Assembly: GCF_000971475.1 (NCBI RefSeq)
Contig: NZ_DF967539.1
Span: 26,690-90,689, forward strand
Reading direction: 5' to 3'
Source of the DNA: Sulfuricella sp. T08
GTDB lineage: Bacteria > Pseudomonadota > Gammaproteobacteria > Burkholderiales > Sulfuricellaceae
DNA length: 64,000 nucleotides
A program made the position numbers and the translations under genes. This document shows, one piece after another, positions 25,360 to 34,139 of this stretch; within the stretch, counting starts at the first letter, position 1; the number at the start of each line of letters is the position of its first letter. A model generated the notes under the pieces. The model had not been told where the DNA came from. It made no database searches and was given only the letters and a program-made list of their open reading frames with translations.

Positions 25360-26712
25360 TTAGTTTTGTGCTGATAATTGTGACTTGGGTGCCATGGTTA
25401 ATGGTATTGCAGACGACTGGATTTTGTTCAAGGGTTCAGGATGCCAGCCAACGAAGGCCACAAGGACAATGAACCCGATTACGTAAGCCAGGATCACATG
25501 CCAGCCATGACGTAGCCACTGGATGGCAGATTTGGCTTCTGGGTACATGTTAGAAAGGGCAACACCCGCTGAGGAACCAAACCACAGCATAGAGCCGCCA
25601 TAGCCCACCGCATAGGCTAGAATTCCCCAGTCATAGCCATTCTGTTTGATCGCCAGGGCCGTTAAGGGAATATTGTCAAATACCGATGAAACAAAACCGA
25701 GACCGAAAGCGGTATGCCAAGAGGCTGCTGGCAGGCTTTCTACTGGCATCATGGATGCGCAGGAAACCAGGGCGAGTAGAAAGATGGTGCCTTTGAGCGA
25801 TTCTCCAAGCACTTCCCAGTCATGGCGGCGCACTGGGATGCTAATAACAATAGCAGCCCATACTGCTGCGCCTACGAAGGGAAAAGTATCGCTGATAGCC
25901 AAAAAACGAGTATTGACGATTAAATTAATGACTATTGCAAAGCTTAGAATCAAAACCACCACAAAAATTCGTCCCCAGTCCACCCGAGTATGGTGATGGG
26001 CGTGTTTGAGGATAGGTGAATAAGCATGCTGCTGCTTGGCGGCAATAATCCCGCTAACAGTCAGAGCAACTGCTGCCCCAGAGAATGCCACTAATACCTG
26101 ACCAGGTTGGACACCCGCGATCCACATCATGGTAGTTGTGGTGTCACCTACCACGGAGAAGGAGCCACCGGCGTTGGAGGCGGCCACAATTGCAGCAAGA
26201 TATCCAACATGTACCTTGGCCTTGAATAGTTGATGAGCCATTGAACCACCAATAAGGGCGGCCGCAATGTTATCGAGGAAGCTGGAAATAACGAACACCA
26301 TGACCAGCAGAACAAATCCGCCCTGCCAGTTTTTTGGCAGGTACTTAGGCAGAATCACCGGTACACGGCTTTTTTCGAAGTGCCTTGCCAGAATGGCAAA
26401 GCCCATGAGCAGAGCAAACAGGTTGACCAGAATTACCCACTCATGGGCGAAATGACTGGCTAAGCCGGCCATGCCAATACCAGTCTTGAACCCGGTAAAA
26501 ATAAGCTTGTACAGGGAAATGCTTGCCAGACCGGTGAGAGCAACGCTGAAAGTCTGGTTGTGGAATAGGGCAACGCCTAACAAGGTTAAGGCAAAAAGGA
26601 TGAACTCCATCGGAATGCCAACCACGCTTGGTGCTCCTGCGGCATCAGCTATTCCTGTTGTCAGGAACAAAACAAGTACGGCAAGCAAGCGCTTTCCAAA
26701 GGGAAATGTCAT
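25360..26712 (-). CDS. NhaD/CitMHS-type ion transporter (Na+/H+ antiporter or carboxylate transporter)
   Basis: 450 residues, about eleven hydrophobic segments. The two inverted halves each carry the ion-transporter signature: SSFLDNIAAALIGG with NAGGSFSVVGDTTTTMMWIAG in the first and SSVFDNIPLTALAI with GYGGSMLWFGSSAG in the second. The double FDN/GDxTTTMxW pattern resembles NhaD sodium/proton antiporters; relatives are often annotated as citrate transporters. A signal-like N-terminus (AVLVLFLTTGIADA) precedes. Stands alone between the tRNA and the long-helix gene, so context does not settle the substrate. Confidence 0.75.
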   Translation of the reverse strand: MTFPFGKRLLAVLVLFLTTGIADAAGAPSVVGIPMEFILFALTLLGVALFHNQTFSVALTGLASISLYKLIFTGFKTGIGMAGLASHFAHEWVILVNLFALLMGFAILARHFEKSRVPVILPKYLPKNWQGGFVLLVMVFVISSFLDNIAAALIGGSMAHQLFKAKVHVGYLAAIVAASNAGGSFSVVGDTTTTMMWIAGVQPGQVLVAFSGAAVALTVSGIIAAKQQHAYSPILKHAHHHTRVDWGRIFVVVLILSFAIVINLIVNTRFLAISDTFPFVGAAVWAAIVISIPVRRHDWEVLGESLKGTIFLLALVSCASMMPVESLPAASWHTAFGLGFVSSVFDNIPLTALAIKQNGYDWGILAYAVGYGGSMLWFGSSAGVALSNMYPEAKSAIQWLRHGWHVILAYVIGFIVLVAFVGWHPEPLNKIQSSAIPLTMAPKSQLSAQN

Positions 26713-26858
26713 ATCGTAAATCTGGAATCGAAAGAGTTAGTATTCCATCAAGCGGCAAACATGTGTCAAATTGTTATGTAATTTCGAACGTGTTGCAGGA
26801 GCTAATGAAGCCGATCAGAACAGAAATAACAGAGGGTGATTAAGTGACGGGGCTGTTC

Positions 26859-29800
26859 CTACCGGCGCAATACCGGTTGTTTCAGATCACCAGACAAGGT
26901 CAGGCGTGCGCTAACCGTGGACGATCTCAATTTCATTTCCACGCTGGTTTTTCCTGACAGTTTCTTGTCCGGCATGATGTCTGCCTCGCCACTGGCGGTG
27001 AGCAGGCCTGCCGCGAGTTTCATCTGCCGGTATTGATAGCGCTGGCCATCCAGCGTCATGCTGCCAGAGAGGTTGGCGAACAGGGTTTTTCCGCCGGTGG
27101 TTTCGTTGGCTCGCGGCTGGATTGCGCGCGCCAGATCGATGTTGCCGATGGAGCCATCGCGGACGTTAAAGCTGGCCTTGATTCTGGGGTTAACGAAGAG
27201 GGTGCCCAGGTCTCTGGCCTGCATCGAATAAACCGTTTTTGCATCGAGCTTGCCGCTCAGGGCGATGTCATTCGTCAGTGCCGGCATCGCTCCGGCCAGC
27301 AAGACGTTTTCAATGTTGAGGTCTCCTTCCGCGCTCCACAAGTCGCCCCATTTGATGGTCGCGCTGCCTTTTGCCTTGCCGCTGTAAAGCCTGCTCTCGA
27401 TCTCGCTGAACTTCATGCCTCCCGAGGTTGCCATGGCCTTGGCGTGCAACTCGGTAAACGTCAGGTTTGGCCAGAGTGGGGGCTGCCAGTCATTGGCGAC
27501 AATATTGACTTCAAATCCTTCATTTTTCGGGGTGATAGCCACCTCGATTTTCTTGTCCGCGCTGCGGATGTTTGCGTGTTCGAATTTGCCCGTCGCCGCC
27601 AGTGCGACATCTGCCTCAAATGGGGGTAGCGGTATGCCTTTCACCTCGATGGTTGCAGTTTTGATGGCGATCCGGCGGACCTGGATTTTTTCGGCGCTGT
27701 CGCCTGGCCCAACCCAGGCGATCACCCTGGTCACTGCGTCCTGATCGATCGTGACTGACTCCACCTCGATGGCTTTGATCGTTTTGATTTCGCCGAAAAA
27801 AGCTGCCGGCTCGGGCATGACCCGGATCGTGGGGATTTTGATGTCGCGTAATTTGCCGATGGTGATGCCTTCAAGTTGCAGATGGGGCGCAGGCCACAGG
27901 GAGGCGCGCATGGAATGGATGGAAACGGGCTCGTGCATTCTGTCCGAGGCCAGTTTTTCAATGGGGGGGATGAAGACGTTCAGGCTCATGACATGCAGCA
28001 TCACGAGCGGCAATAAAATCAGCGCTGCCAGAGAAATCAGTACAGCCTTGCCCAATTTGACGGGGTGCTTGAATATTTTGGGTTTTGCCAGCGCCTTTTG
28101 TTGGGCTTTTTCAGTTTCCTCGGCGCGTGCATTCGCCAGCGCTCTGGCCCGGACTTCGATTTCTGCCCGTTCCCGCTCTTCCTGTTCCTCTTCTTCCCGC
28201 GCCTTGCGTTCGGCCTCTGCGCGGGCTTTTGCCAGCGCCTCTTCTTGTGCGCGAATTTTTTCCTCGGCTTCCTGGCGTGCCCATTCTTCGGCTTCGGCTA
28301 TCGCCCTGGCTTCTGCCTCTTCGCGAGCCTTACGTTCCGCTTCTTCCCGTTCTTTTGCATCGGCCTCGGCCTTTAACCGCGCCGCCTCTTCGGCGCGCGC
28401 TTTTTCCTCGGCTTCGACGATGGCTCGTACTTCGGCTTCCCTCTTTTCCCTGGCTTCCTCATCCTCGCGCGCCTTGCGCTCGGCTTCTTCACGTTCTTTG
28501 GCTTCAGCCTCGGCTTGTATCCGGGCTTCCTCTTCGGCCCGTGCTTTTTCCTCGGCTTCCCGGCGCGCCCGTTCTTCAGCTTCGGCTTCGAGTCGCTTCT
28601 GTTCTTCGGCTTCCGCCTTGGCCTTGGCCTCGGCTTCTTCACGTGCTTTGTTGAGTTCGGCTTCTTCTCGTGCACGGGCTTCCAGCCTGAGCTGCCTGCG
28701 GGCTTCGGCTCTGGCTTCTTCCGCTGCCTCCGCCTTTGCTCTGGCCTCGGCTTTTTCCAATGCACGCATTTTTTTGCGCTCGGCTTCTTCTCTCGCCCGG
28801 GCTTCCATCCTGAGCTGTTTACTTACCTCGGCCCGCGCTTTTGCTGCAGCTTCTTCCTGCGCCTTGCGTTCTGCCTCCGCTCTGATATGGGCTTCTTTGG
28901 CGGCCCTGTCCTGGGCCTCTTTGCGTATTCGTTCTTCGGCTTCAGCCTTTTCCTTTTCTGCCTTTTCACGGAGTGCCTGGCTCTCGGCTTCCTCGCGAGC
29001 CTTGCGTTCCGCTTCTTCGCGAGCCTCAGCTTCCCGGCGTGCCCGTTCTTCTGCTTCAGCGATCGCCCTGGCTTCTGCTTCCTGACGAGCCTTGGCCTCG
29101 GCAATTTTTTGTTGCTCGGCTTCATGCCGCGCTCGCTCTTCGGCTTCTTCCTGCGCCCTGCGCTCTGCCGCTGCTCTGATTTCCGCTTCTTTTGCCGCCT
29201 GCTCCTGGGCCTCCCCGCGTGCTTGTTGTTCGGCTTCGGCCCTGTCTTTTTCCGCTTTTTCCCGGAGAGCCTGCTTCTCGGCTTCTTCCCGAGCTTTGCG
29301 CTCAGCTTCTTCGCGAGCCTTGGCCTCGGCAATTTTTTGTTGCTCGGCTTCATGCCGTGCTCGCTCTTCGGCTTCTTCCTGCGCCCTGCGCTCTGCCGCT
29401 GCTCTGATTTCCGCTTCTTTTGCCGCCTGCTCCTGGGCCTCCCGGCGAGCTCGTTCCTCGGCTTCGGCCTTGTCTTTTTCTGCCTTTTCCCGGAGAGCCT
29501 GGCTCTCGGCTTTCTTGCGAGCCCTGAACGTGGTTTCTTCCAGCGCCATGGCTTCGGCTATTTTTCGTTGCACTGCTTCCTGCCGTGAACGTTCATCAGC
29601 TTCGGCAGCTTCCCGCGCCTCAATTTTTCGGCGCATCGCTTCCTCTTCGGCCATTGCCGCTGCTTTTTCCTGAGATTTTTGCCGCGCTTCCTGCGGGTTT
29701 TCCGCAGCTTCTTTCATGAGTTTCTTGCGGGCTTCAGTTTCGGCCAGCACCCTGAAAAAGGTTTCGTCGACGGTTTCTGAAACAACCATGGAGGCTGAGG

Positions 29801-30077
29801 TATCGGGAGTGATCGAAAACTGGGTAAAGGGTTCTCTTGCAACCGCCTTGAGGTAGCCGTCTTTAGCCAGATCGGCCAGGGTCTGTGGCAGCGCAGAGGT
29901 AGGGAGTTCCCCGGCTTTTTCCAGGATTTCTTCGACCGTCGCCCTGCCGTCTACCAGGCTGAGTGCTCGCGCGAGGTTGGCGGGCAAGCGTTTGTCTTTC
30001 TGGGTGATGGCCTGCACACCCTTGGCGGTTTTGCTGTATACCGTGGTCAAGTCCATATTCAGTTCGTCAATCGGCAT
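26859..30077 (-). CDS. Giant charged-helix protein with N-terminal winged-helix-like and C-terminal AsmA-like domains
   Basis: 1072 residues from ATG 30077 (ATG 30056 also possible). Residues 1-80 (VYSKTAKGVQAI, LSLVDGRATVEEIL, LADLAKDGYLK) resemble a small winged-helix domain. Residues about 112-655 are almost only E, A, R, K and Q in units such as AREEAERKAREEAE, as in single-alpha-helix or TolA-type rods; at about 1.5 angstrom per residue, a continuous helix would be near 80 nm. One transmembrane helix follows (AVLISLAALILLPLVMLHV, about 676-698), then about 370 residues similar to AsmA proteins (PHLQLEGITIGKLRDI, FTELHAKAM, SGEADIMPDKKLSG). Topology predicts the rod in the cytoplasm and the AsmA part in the periplasm. 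AsmA relatives handle lipid transport to the outer membrane. Function unknown; a 228-bp stretch of the rod is duplicated in tandem. Confidence 0.85.
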   Translation of the reverse strand: MPIDELNMDLTTVYSKTAKGVQAITQKDKRLPANLARALSLVDGRATVEEILEKAGELPTSALPQTLADLAKDGYLKAVAREPFTQFSITPDTSASMVVSETVDETFFRVLAETEARKKLMKEAAENPQEARQKSQEKAAAMAEEEAMRRKIEAREAAEADERSRQEAVQRKIAEAMALEETTFRARKKAESQALREKAEKDKAEAEERARREAQEQAAKEAEIRAAAERRAQEEAEERARHEAEQQKIAEAKAREEAERKAREEAEKQALREKAEKDRAEAEQQARGEAQEQAAKEAEIRAAAERRAQEEAEERARHEAEQQKIAEAKARQEAEARAIAEAEERARREAEAREEAERKAREEAESQALREKAEKEKAEAEERIRKEAQDRAAKEAHIRAEAERKAQEEAAAKARAEVSKQLRMEARAREEAERKKMRALEKAEARAKAEAAEEARAEARRQLRLEARAREEAELNKAREEAEAKAKAEAEEQKRLEAEAEERARREAEEKARAEEEARIQAEAEAKEREEAERKAREDEEAREKREAEVRAIVEAEEKARAEEAARLKAEADAKEREEAERKAREEAEARAIAEAEEWARQEAEEKIRAQEEALAKARAEAERKAREEEEQEERERAEIEVRARALANARAEETEKAQQKALAKPKIFKHPVKLGKAVLISLAALILLPLVMLHVMSLNVFIPPIEKLASDRMHEPVSIHSMRASLWPAPHLQLEGITIGKLRDIKIPTIRVMPEPAAFFGEIKTIKAIEVESVTIDQDAVTRVIAWVGPGDSAEKIQVRRIAIKTATIEVKGIPLPPFEADVALAATGKFEHANIRSADKKIEVAITPKNEGFEVNIVANDWQPPLWPNLTFTELHAKAMATSGGMKFSEIESRLYSGKAKGSATIKWGDLWSAEGDLNIENVLLAGAMPALTNDIALSGKLDAKTVYSMQARDLGTLFVNPRIKASFNVRDGSIGNIDLARAIQPRANETTGGKTLFANLSGSMTLDGQRYQYRQMKLAAGLLTASGEADIMPDKKLSGKTSVEMKLRSSTVSARLTLSGDLKQPVLRR
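29101..29556 (-). repeat. 228-bp (76-residue) tandem duplication in the rod-coding region
   Basis: The block beginning GCAATTTTTTGTTGCTCGGC at 29101 recurs at 29329, exactly 228 bp (76 codons) on, with near-identity over the first 115 bp or so and looser identity after. It keeps the reading frame, so it adds one rod unit. Confidence 0.85.
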
Positions 30078-30387
30078 GGTGGCATCGAACAGTACCCAAC
30101 TACGCGCCCCGGTATTTCGGGAAGACAGACTTCAAGTACCGTTGGTTTTTGGCAGGTTGCCAATTCTAATTGATTTATTATGCCACTGAATTAACAAAAC
30201 TTAATATTGATTATAGGGAGTCGGAACGTTCCATGTCTTTCCACGGGATGTCTCTGCCAGCGGGACGCAACATGGGGCCTGCCAGCAAATGGGTAAAAAT
30301 GAGGTTATACGGAAAATAACCGGGAATTATGGCTCACAAGCCCGAGCGATGAATCGCTGCGGGTGCTGTTCTACTGGCTATGGTGGC
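30078..30387. other. Intergenic region with palindrome and a repeat shared with the ccm leader
   Basis: 310 bp without a gene, between the long-helix gene and the response-regulator gene (both minus strand). It holds the palindrome GGAACGTTCC at 30223-30232. A 40-bp segment (30226-30265) starts ACGTTCCAT and ends TCTGCCAGCGGGA, and recurs at 41992-42031 with the two blocks at identical spacing. Confidence 0.6.
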
Positions 30388-31725
30388 CTATTGAGCTGCC
30401 TCGTTCTGGATCTCGAGCTTCTTCATTTTTTCCCACAGGTTTTTCCGGCTGATGCCAAGCGCCGCAGCCGTTTCAGCGATACGTCCAGCGTTGGCGCTTA
30501 GCCTGTCTTCGATGTATTTTCTTTCGCAGGCATGAAGAAACTCGTTCAGTGATTCGACCTCTTGAGATTGTTCTGGCGGGGCTGACGGCAGATCGTCGAA
30601 GAGCAGTTCAGCTGAGAGCTCTTTTTGTTGGGAGAGGACGCATGAGCGCTCAAGGCAATGTTTGAGTTCACGGACATTGCCCGGCCAGGGGTAATTCAGC
30701 AATGCTTTTTCGGCAGATCGGAGTAGCGTGCGAGCGCCGCAATTTCCCGCGGTACAGGTTTTTAGCAGTCGTTCAGCCAGCCACAGGATGTCTTCCTTGC
30801 GTTCGCGCAAAGGCGGAATGTGCAGATGGATTACGTGGATTCGATAATAAAGATCTTCGCGAAACTTGCCGACTTCCACCATTTTCTTGAGATCCTGATG
30901 CGTGGCACAAACCAGCCTGATGCTTACAGGAATCGGCGTTTCCCCGCCAACCCGGACTATTTGGCGTTCCTGAATGGCACGCAGAAGCTTGACTTGCATC
31001 GTTGGCGACATTTCGCCAATCTCATCAAGAAACAGTGTGCCGCCATCGGCCAGCTCAAAAACCCCTTTTTTGTCACGAACGGCTCCAGTGAAGGCACCCC
31101 TGACATGACCGAATAGCTCGGCCTCCAGCAGACTCTCTGTCAGTGCGCCACAATTGACCGCTATAAACGGCGTCTTGTCGGCAGGATCGTGCTGATGGTG
31201 GAGTGCGCGCGCCAGCCATTCCTTGCCAACGCCGGATTCGCCGGTAATCAATACGGAGGTTGAGTTCGCGGCGACTCGGGGTAGCAGCGACTCAATCGTG
31301 CGCATTGCGCTGGAAATACCCAGGTTGTTATCACCAGCTACTGCCGGACTCGACTGGACGCACAGGCGTTTTACTGTTTCCAGAAGCGCGCGGATGTCCA
31401 GAGGTTTCGTAAGATAGTCATGGGCGCCAAGTTTCAGGAGCCGCACGGCCCGGTCGATTGTCCCGTAGCCGGTAGTAAAAACGAAAGGGGGTAGCGTCGT
31501 TGCCGTCGCCTTCAATTGCACAAACAGGTCTTCGCCATTGATGTCAGGAAGCTGGATGTCGCTGATAACAGCGTCGTAGCGCTTGCGGCTCAGAGCCTGC
31601 AATGCCTCTTGCCCGGTCTTGAACCAGTCGCATTCGAAGTCCTCCAGATCCAGGCGATCCGAGAGCGCTTCGCCCATGATCAGATCGTCTTCAATCAGGC
31701 AGATACGATAAGGTTTCGCGTTCAC
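30388..31725 (-). CDS. NtrC-family sigma-54-dependent response regulator (AioR-like position)
   Basis: 445 residues. Receiver domain with acidic pocket IEDD (about 11-14), phosphoacceptor in VISDIQLPD and the conserved Lys in YLTKPLD. AAA+ domain with Walker [10 protein letters not shown], sigma-54 contact loop GAFTGA and DEIGEMSP. Fis-type HTH at the C-terminus ([20 protein letters not shown]). All parts for sigma-54 activation are intact. It overlaps the kinase gene by 4 bp (ATGA), forming the operon binding protein-kinase-regulator. Likely targets are its own operon and the divergent cytochrome genes, between which dyad sites lie. Confidence 0.92.
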   Translation of the reverse strand: MNAKPYRICLIEDDLIMGEALSDRLDLEDFECDWFKTGQEALQALSRKRYDAVISDIQLPDINGEDLFVQLKATATTLPPFVFTTGYGTIDRAVRLLKLGAHDYLTKPLDIRALLETVKRLCVQSSPAVAGDNNLGISSAMRTIESLLPRVAANSTSVLITGESGVGKEWLARALHHQHDPADKTPFIAVNCGALTESLLEAELFGHVRGAFTGAVRDKKGVFELADGGTLFLDEIGEMSPTMQVKLLRAIQERQIVRVGGETPIPVSIRLVCATHQDLKKMVEVGKFREDLYYRIHVIHLHIPPLRERKEDILWLAERLLKTCTAGNCGARTLLRSAEKALLNYPWPGNVRELKHCLERSCVLSQQKELSAELLFDDLPSAPPEQSQEVESLNEFLHACERKYIEDRLSANAGRIAETAAALGISRKNLWEKMKKLEIQNEAAQ

Positions 31726-33179
31726 GCCACACCTCCTATGGGAATTCCTACAGTGAAAATCATCTGAGTATTCGACTCCCTCTTAACGCTGATGTGCCCG
31801 CCGAGTTGATGCACGATCTGATAGGTGACCCATAGGCCGAGACCGTGCCCACCTTCGCTCAACGGGGAGAATGGTTCGAACAGGTGGGCGATCTGTTCTT
31901 CCGATAGCAGCTTGCCATTGTTGGTCACGGAAAACTGCAGCTGTTTATCTGCGACGGCGATATCGAAAGCGACCTCGCCTTGCTGCTCTGCCGCCTGAAC
32001 GGCATTAAGCAGCAAGTTGATCAGAATCTGGCGCACCAGTGTAGCGGGAAGAGGGACGTTTTCATCCAGGCTGTTGTGCCAGCCGATGTGCAAAGCTTTC
32101 TTGCGGGCCATGGGTGTGATCAGAATTAACACGTCCTCAATGTCCTGTGGCGTAAGATTGCGGCTGTTTATCTTGGCTTCCACCAGCAAAGCACCCACAG
32201 TGTCTTTGATTTGGGTTAGTCCACGCACGATAAGGGCAATGGTTTTCATCGTGCGTGGGTCTAAATCGCTATAGGATTTTAGCGTGTCGATGGCCATGAG
32301 CATGCCGCTCAGCGGATTATTGATTTCGTGAGCAATGCCTGCCGCGAGTTGCCCCAGCGCCGCCAGTCGCTCCGACTGCACCATTTTTTTTTCAAGTTCC
32401 TCTTTGTCCTTGAGGTCTTTAAGCATCTGGGAATAGGCCTCGAAAAGCTTGCCGATTTCATCGCGATAGACATAGAGTTCAGGGTTCAGGTCTGACGGCC
32501 ATTTCCGGCTGATGTCTCCCATGCGTTCGCTAAGCAGCACCAGGGGCAAGGCCATGCGCCGACCCCAGTACCAGTTGAAGGGGAGCAGGATGGTGAGAAT
32601 CATGGCCCCAGTTAACAAACCGTGCCTTTCAATTTGGACAAAGCGCGGCAAGAAGATGTTCTTGGGGTGGGCGATAATCAGGGTTCCGAGATGGAGCTTC
32701 TCGCTGGAAATGGGGGTTACGTAATAATAATATTTCGATCCGGGCAGATCTATCTCCTGCGAACTACTTCCACCCATTTGGGTGATCCGGTCTGCGAGCA
32801 CGGCATGCTCCGGACTTATGTGACGCATCTCTGTGAGCATGGGGGCGGATTTCGGGTGTGCAGCGACAAAAACACGCAGCTCATTGTCGACCACCAGAAT
32901 GTGTTCCGCCTTGACTGGGTTTGAGCCTTCTGTCTTCCTGTTGATGGGTACGGAAATGATCTCATACGCTCGCCATACGTCGTTGTGCAGCATCGCGGGA
33001 AAAAGATCTGTTTTAAGCGAATACCCCATGGTTTGAGAATCGAGGAGTAAATCCTCTTTGAGTTCATCGTAGGCGTTGAGGATGAACGAACTCGACACGG
33101 CCAGCGCGGTGATGATGACGAGCAGCCCACCCCATAGAGGAATTTTGTATCTGTAGCTGAGATCCAGAATGAATTTCAT
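31722..33179 (-). CDS. Membrane sensor histidine kinase
   Basis: 485 residues. Two transmembrane helices (GGLLVIITALAVSSSFIL near 18-35; LTGAMILTILLPFNWYWG near 190) flank a periplasmic sensor region of about 150 residues. Then come a HAMP-like linker, coiled coil, phosphoacceptor block LAAGIAHEINNPLSG (His near 285), N box NLLLNAVQAAEQ and G2 box EGGHGLGLWVTYQIV. The catalytic G1 region is degenerate (IAVADKQLQFSVTNNGKLLS). 4-bp overlaps on both sides tie it to the PhnD-like protein and the regulator. Confidence 0.92.
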   Translation of the reverse strand: MKFILDLSYRYKIPLWGGLLVIITALAVSSSFILNAYDELKEDLLLDSQTMGYSLKTDLFPAMLHNDVWRAYEIISVPINRKTEGSNPVKAEHILVVDNELRVFVAAHPKSAPMLTEMRHISPEHAVLADRITQMGGSSSQEIDLPGSKYYYYVTPISSEKLHLGTLIIAHPKNIFLPRFVQIERHGLLTGAMILTILLPFNWYWGRRMALPLVLLSERMGDISRKWPSDLNPELYVYRDEIGKLFEAYSQMLKDLKDKEELEKKMVQSERLAALGQLAAGIAHEINNPLSGMLMAIDTLKSYSDLDPRTMKTIALIVRGLTQIKDTVGALLVEAKINSRNLTPQDIEDVLILITPMARKKALHIGWHNSLDENVPLPATLVRQILINLLLNAVQAAEQQGEVAFDIAVADKQLQFSVTNNGKLLSEEQIAHLFEPFSPLSEGGHGLGLWVTYQIVHQLGGHISVKRESNTQMIFTVGIPIGGVA

Positions 33180-34024
33180 GGCTCTTCCATGGTGCGCATC
33201 ATTTTGCGTACACCGTCGTACAGCTTTGCGTCGCCGGGTGCGAAGCCTGTCAGGTTGAGTCGCTTGAGCAGCTTGGCGCCTTCCGGATCATTTGCCATGC
33301 CTAGCAGGGCTTGTTGCAAGGCGGCAGAATCGGCCCTGTTTACGGCACGGCTGGCGACAATGGGCGGAAAGCCATACTCCGGTGATTTTGCGACGATCCG
33401 TGTTTGATGGGTTAGATCGGGCTGAATGATAGCTAGCGTGTCCCACACGAAACTGTCCATCGAGCCGGCGTCCACCAGGCCTTGAGCGACGGCTTCGGCA
33501 ATTCTTCGATGGCCCCAGGTAAAGAGCGTCTTGCGAAAGAAGCGGTTCGGGTCTTCTCCGGCCTGTTGCAACTGGTATCGAGGTACTAGGTAACCTGAAT
33601 TCGAATAGGGGTCAGCGTAGGCAAATAACTTTCCTTTCAGTTGCAGCAGCGATTTTGTTCTAAGGTCTGTGCTAGGCACAATAAGGTAGGAACAGTAATA
33701 AGGACGCCCCTGGTAGAGGGGTGTGACAAGTAATCGTGCAAGGCGTTTGTCCTCGAGATAGACATAGGGGTAATCGGAGACCCAGGCGAAATCAATTTTC
33801 TTCTGTTTTATTAAATCGATGGTCTCGCGGTAGCTGTCCCGTGAAACGAACTCCACTGGGCGTCTGAGCTTTTTCTGGAGGTATGCACGCCAGTCGGTCA
33901 GCAATTCGTACTGATTGTGAATGATGGCCGGGGTGAGACCAAACCGAATTGGTTTGATATCATTTTCTGCCCAAACCATATTGGAAGCAAGCAGGACAAT
34001 TAGTCCTAGATATATCCGTAACAT
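33176..34024 (-). CDS. PhnD-like periplasmic substrate-binding protein (AioX-like sensor component)
   Basis: 282 residues from ATG 34024, where a signal peptide begins (LRIYLGLIVLLASNMVWA). The frame is open upstream to 34138, but that would place two conserved dyads (34054-34113) inside the coding region, so 34024 is preferred. It has the PhnD/phosphonate ABC-binding fold: IRFGLTPAIIHNQYE, VEFVSRDSYRETIDLIKQKKIDFAWVSDYPYV, KGKLFAYADPYSNSGYLVPR and VDAGSMDSFVWD. With no ABC permease or ATPase nearby, but a kinase and regulator cotranscribed, it probably presents a ligand to the kinase, as AioX does for arsenite in AioXSR. The ligand here is unknown. Confidence 0.85.
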   Translation of the reverse strand: MLRIYLGLIVLLASNMVWAENDIKPIRFGLTPAIIHNQYELLTDWRAYLQKKLRRPVEFVSRDSYRETIDLIKQKKIDFAWVSDYPYVYLEDKRLARLLVTPLYQGRPYYCSYLIVPSTDLRTKSLLQLKGKLFAYADPYSNSGYLVPRYQLQQAGEDPNRFFRKTLFTWGHRRIAEAVAQGLVDAGSMDSFVWDTLAIIQPDLTHQTRIVAKSPEYGFPPIVASRAVNRADSAALQQALLGMANDPEGAKLLKRLNLTGFAPGDAKLYDGVRKMMRTMEEP

Positions 34025-34053
34025 GATGAAATATTTACTAAAATAGTTTTGCA

Positions 34054-34113
34054 TGTTACTTGATGGTAACCTATAAATAGGATTATTTTCAATTTTGTTA
34101 CCGAATGGAAACA
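34054..34113. promoter_or_regulatory. Two TGTTAC-N6-GTAACA-type dyads upstream of the sensor operon
   Basis: Site 1 at 34054-34071 is TGTTAC-TTGATG-GTAACC; site 2 at 34096-34113 is TGTTAC-CGAATG-GAAACA. Their centres are 42 bp apart, four helical turns. A third, perfect site is at 34493-34510. They are candidate enhancer sites for the NtrC-type regulator. No convincing sigma-54 -24/-12 promoter was found by eye near them. Confidence 0.55.
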
Positions 34114-34139
34114 TTTTTTGCTTTGAAATTTTTCTCAAT

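Noticed and set aside
27751..29588. Long plus-strand frames (for example, 444 and 357 codons) opposite the charged-helix gene
   Set aside because: They are the complement of the E/A/R/K repeat codons, giving Ser/Ala/Arg- or Phe/Leu/Cys-rich nonsense without domains; the minus strand gives a coherent multi-domain protein.
30226..30300. Cyclic-di-GMP riboswitch suggested by GGGACGCAA
   Set aside because: The other conserved parts of the aptamer (GCAAACC, the CCGGCCTA-like receptor) are absent; the segment is better explained as a repeat shared with 41992-42031.
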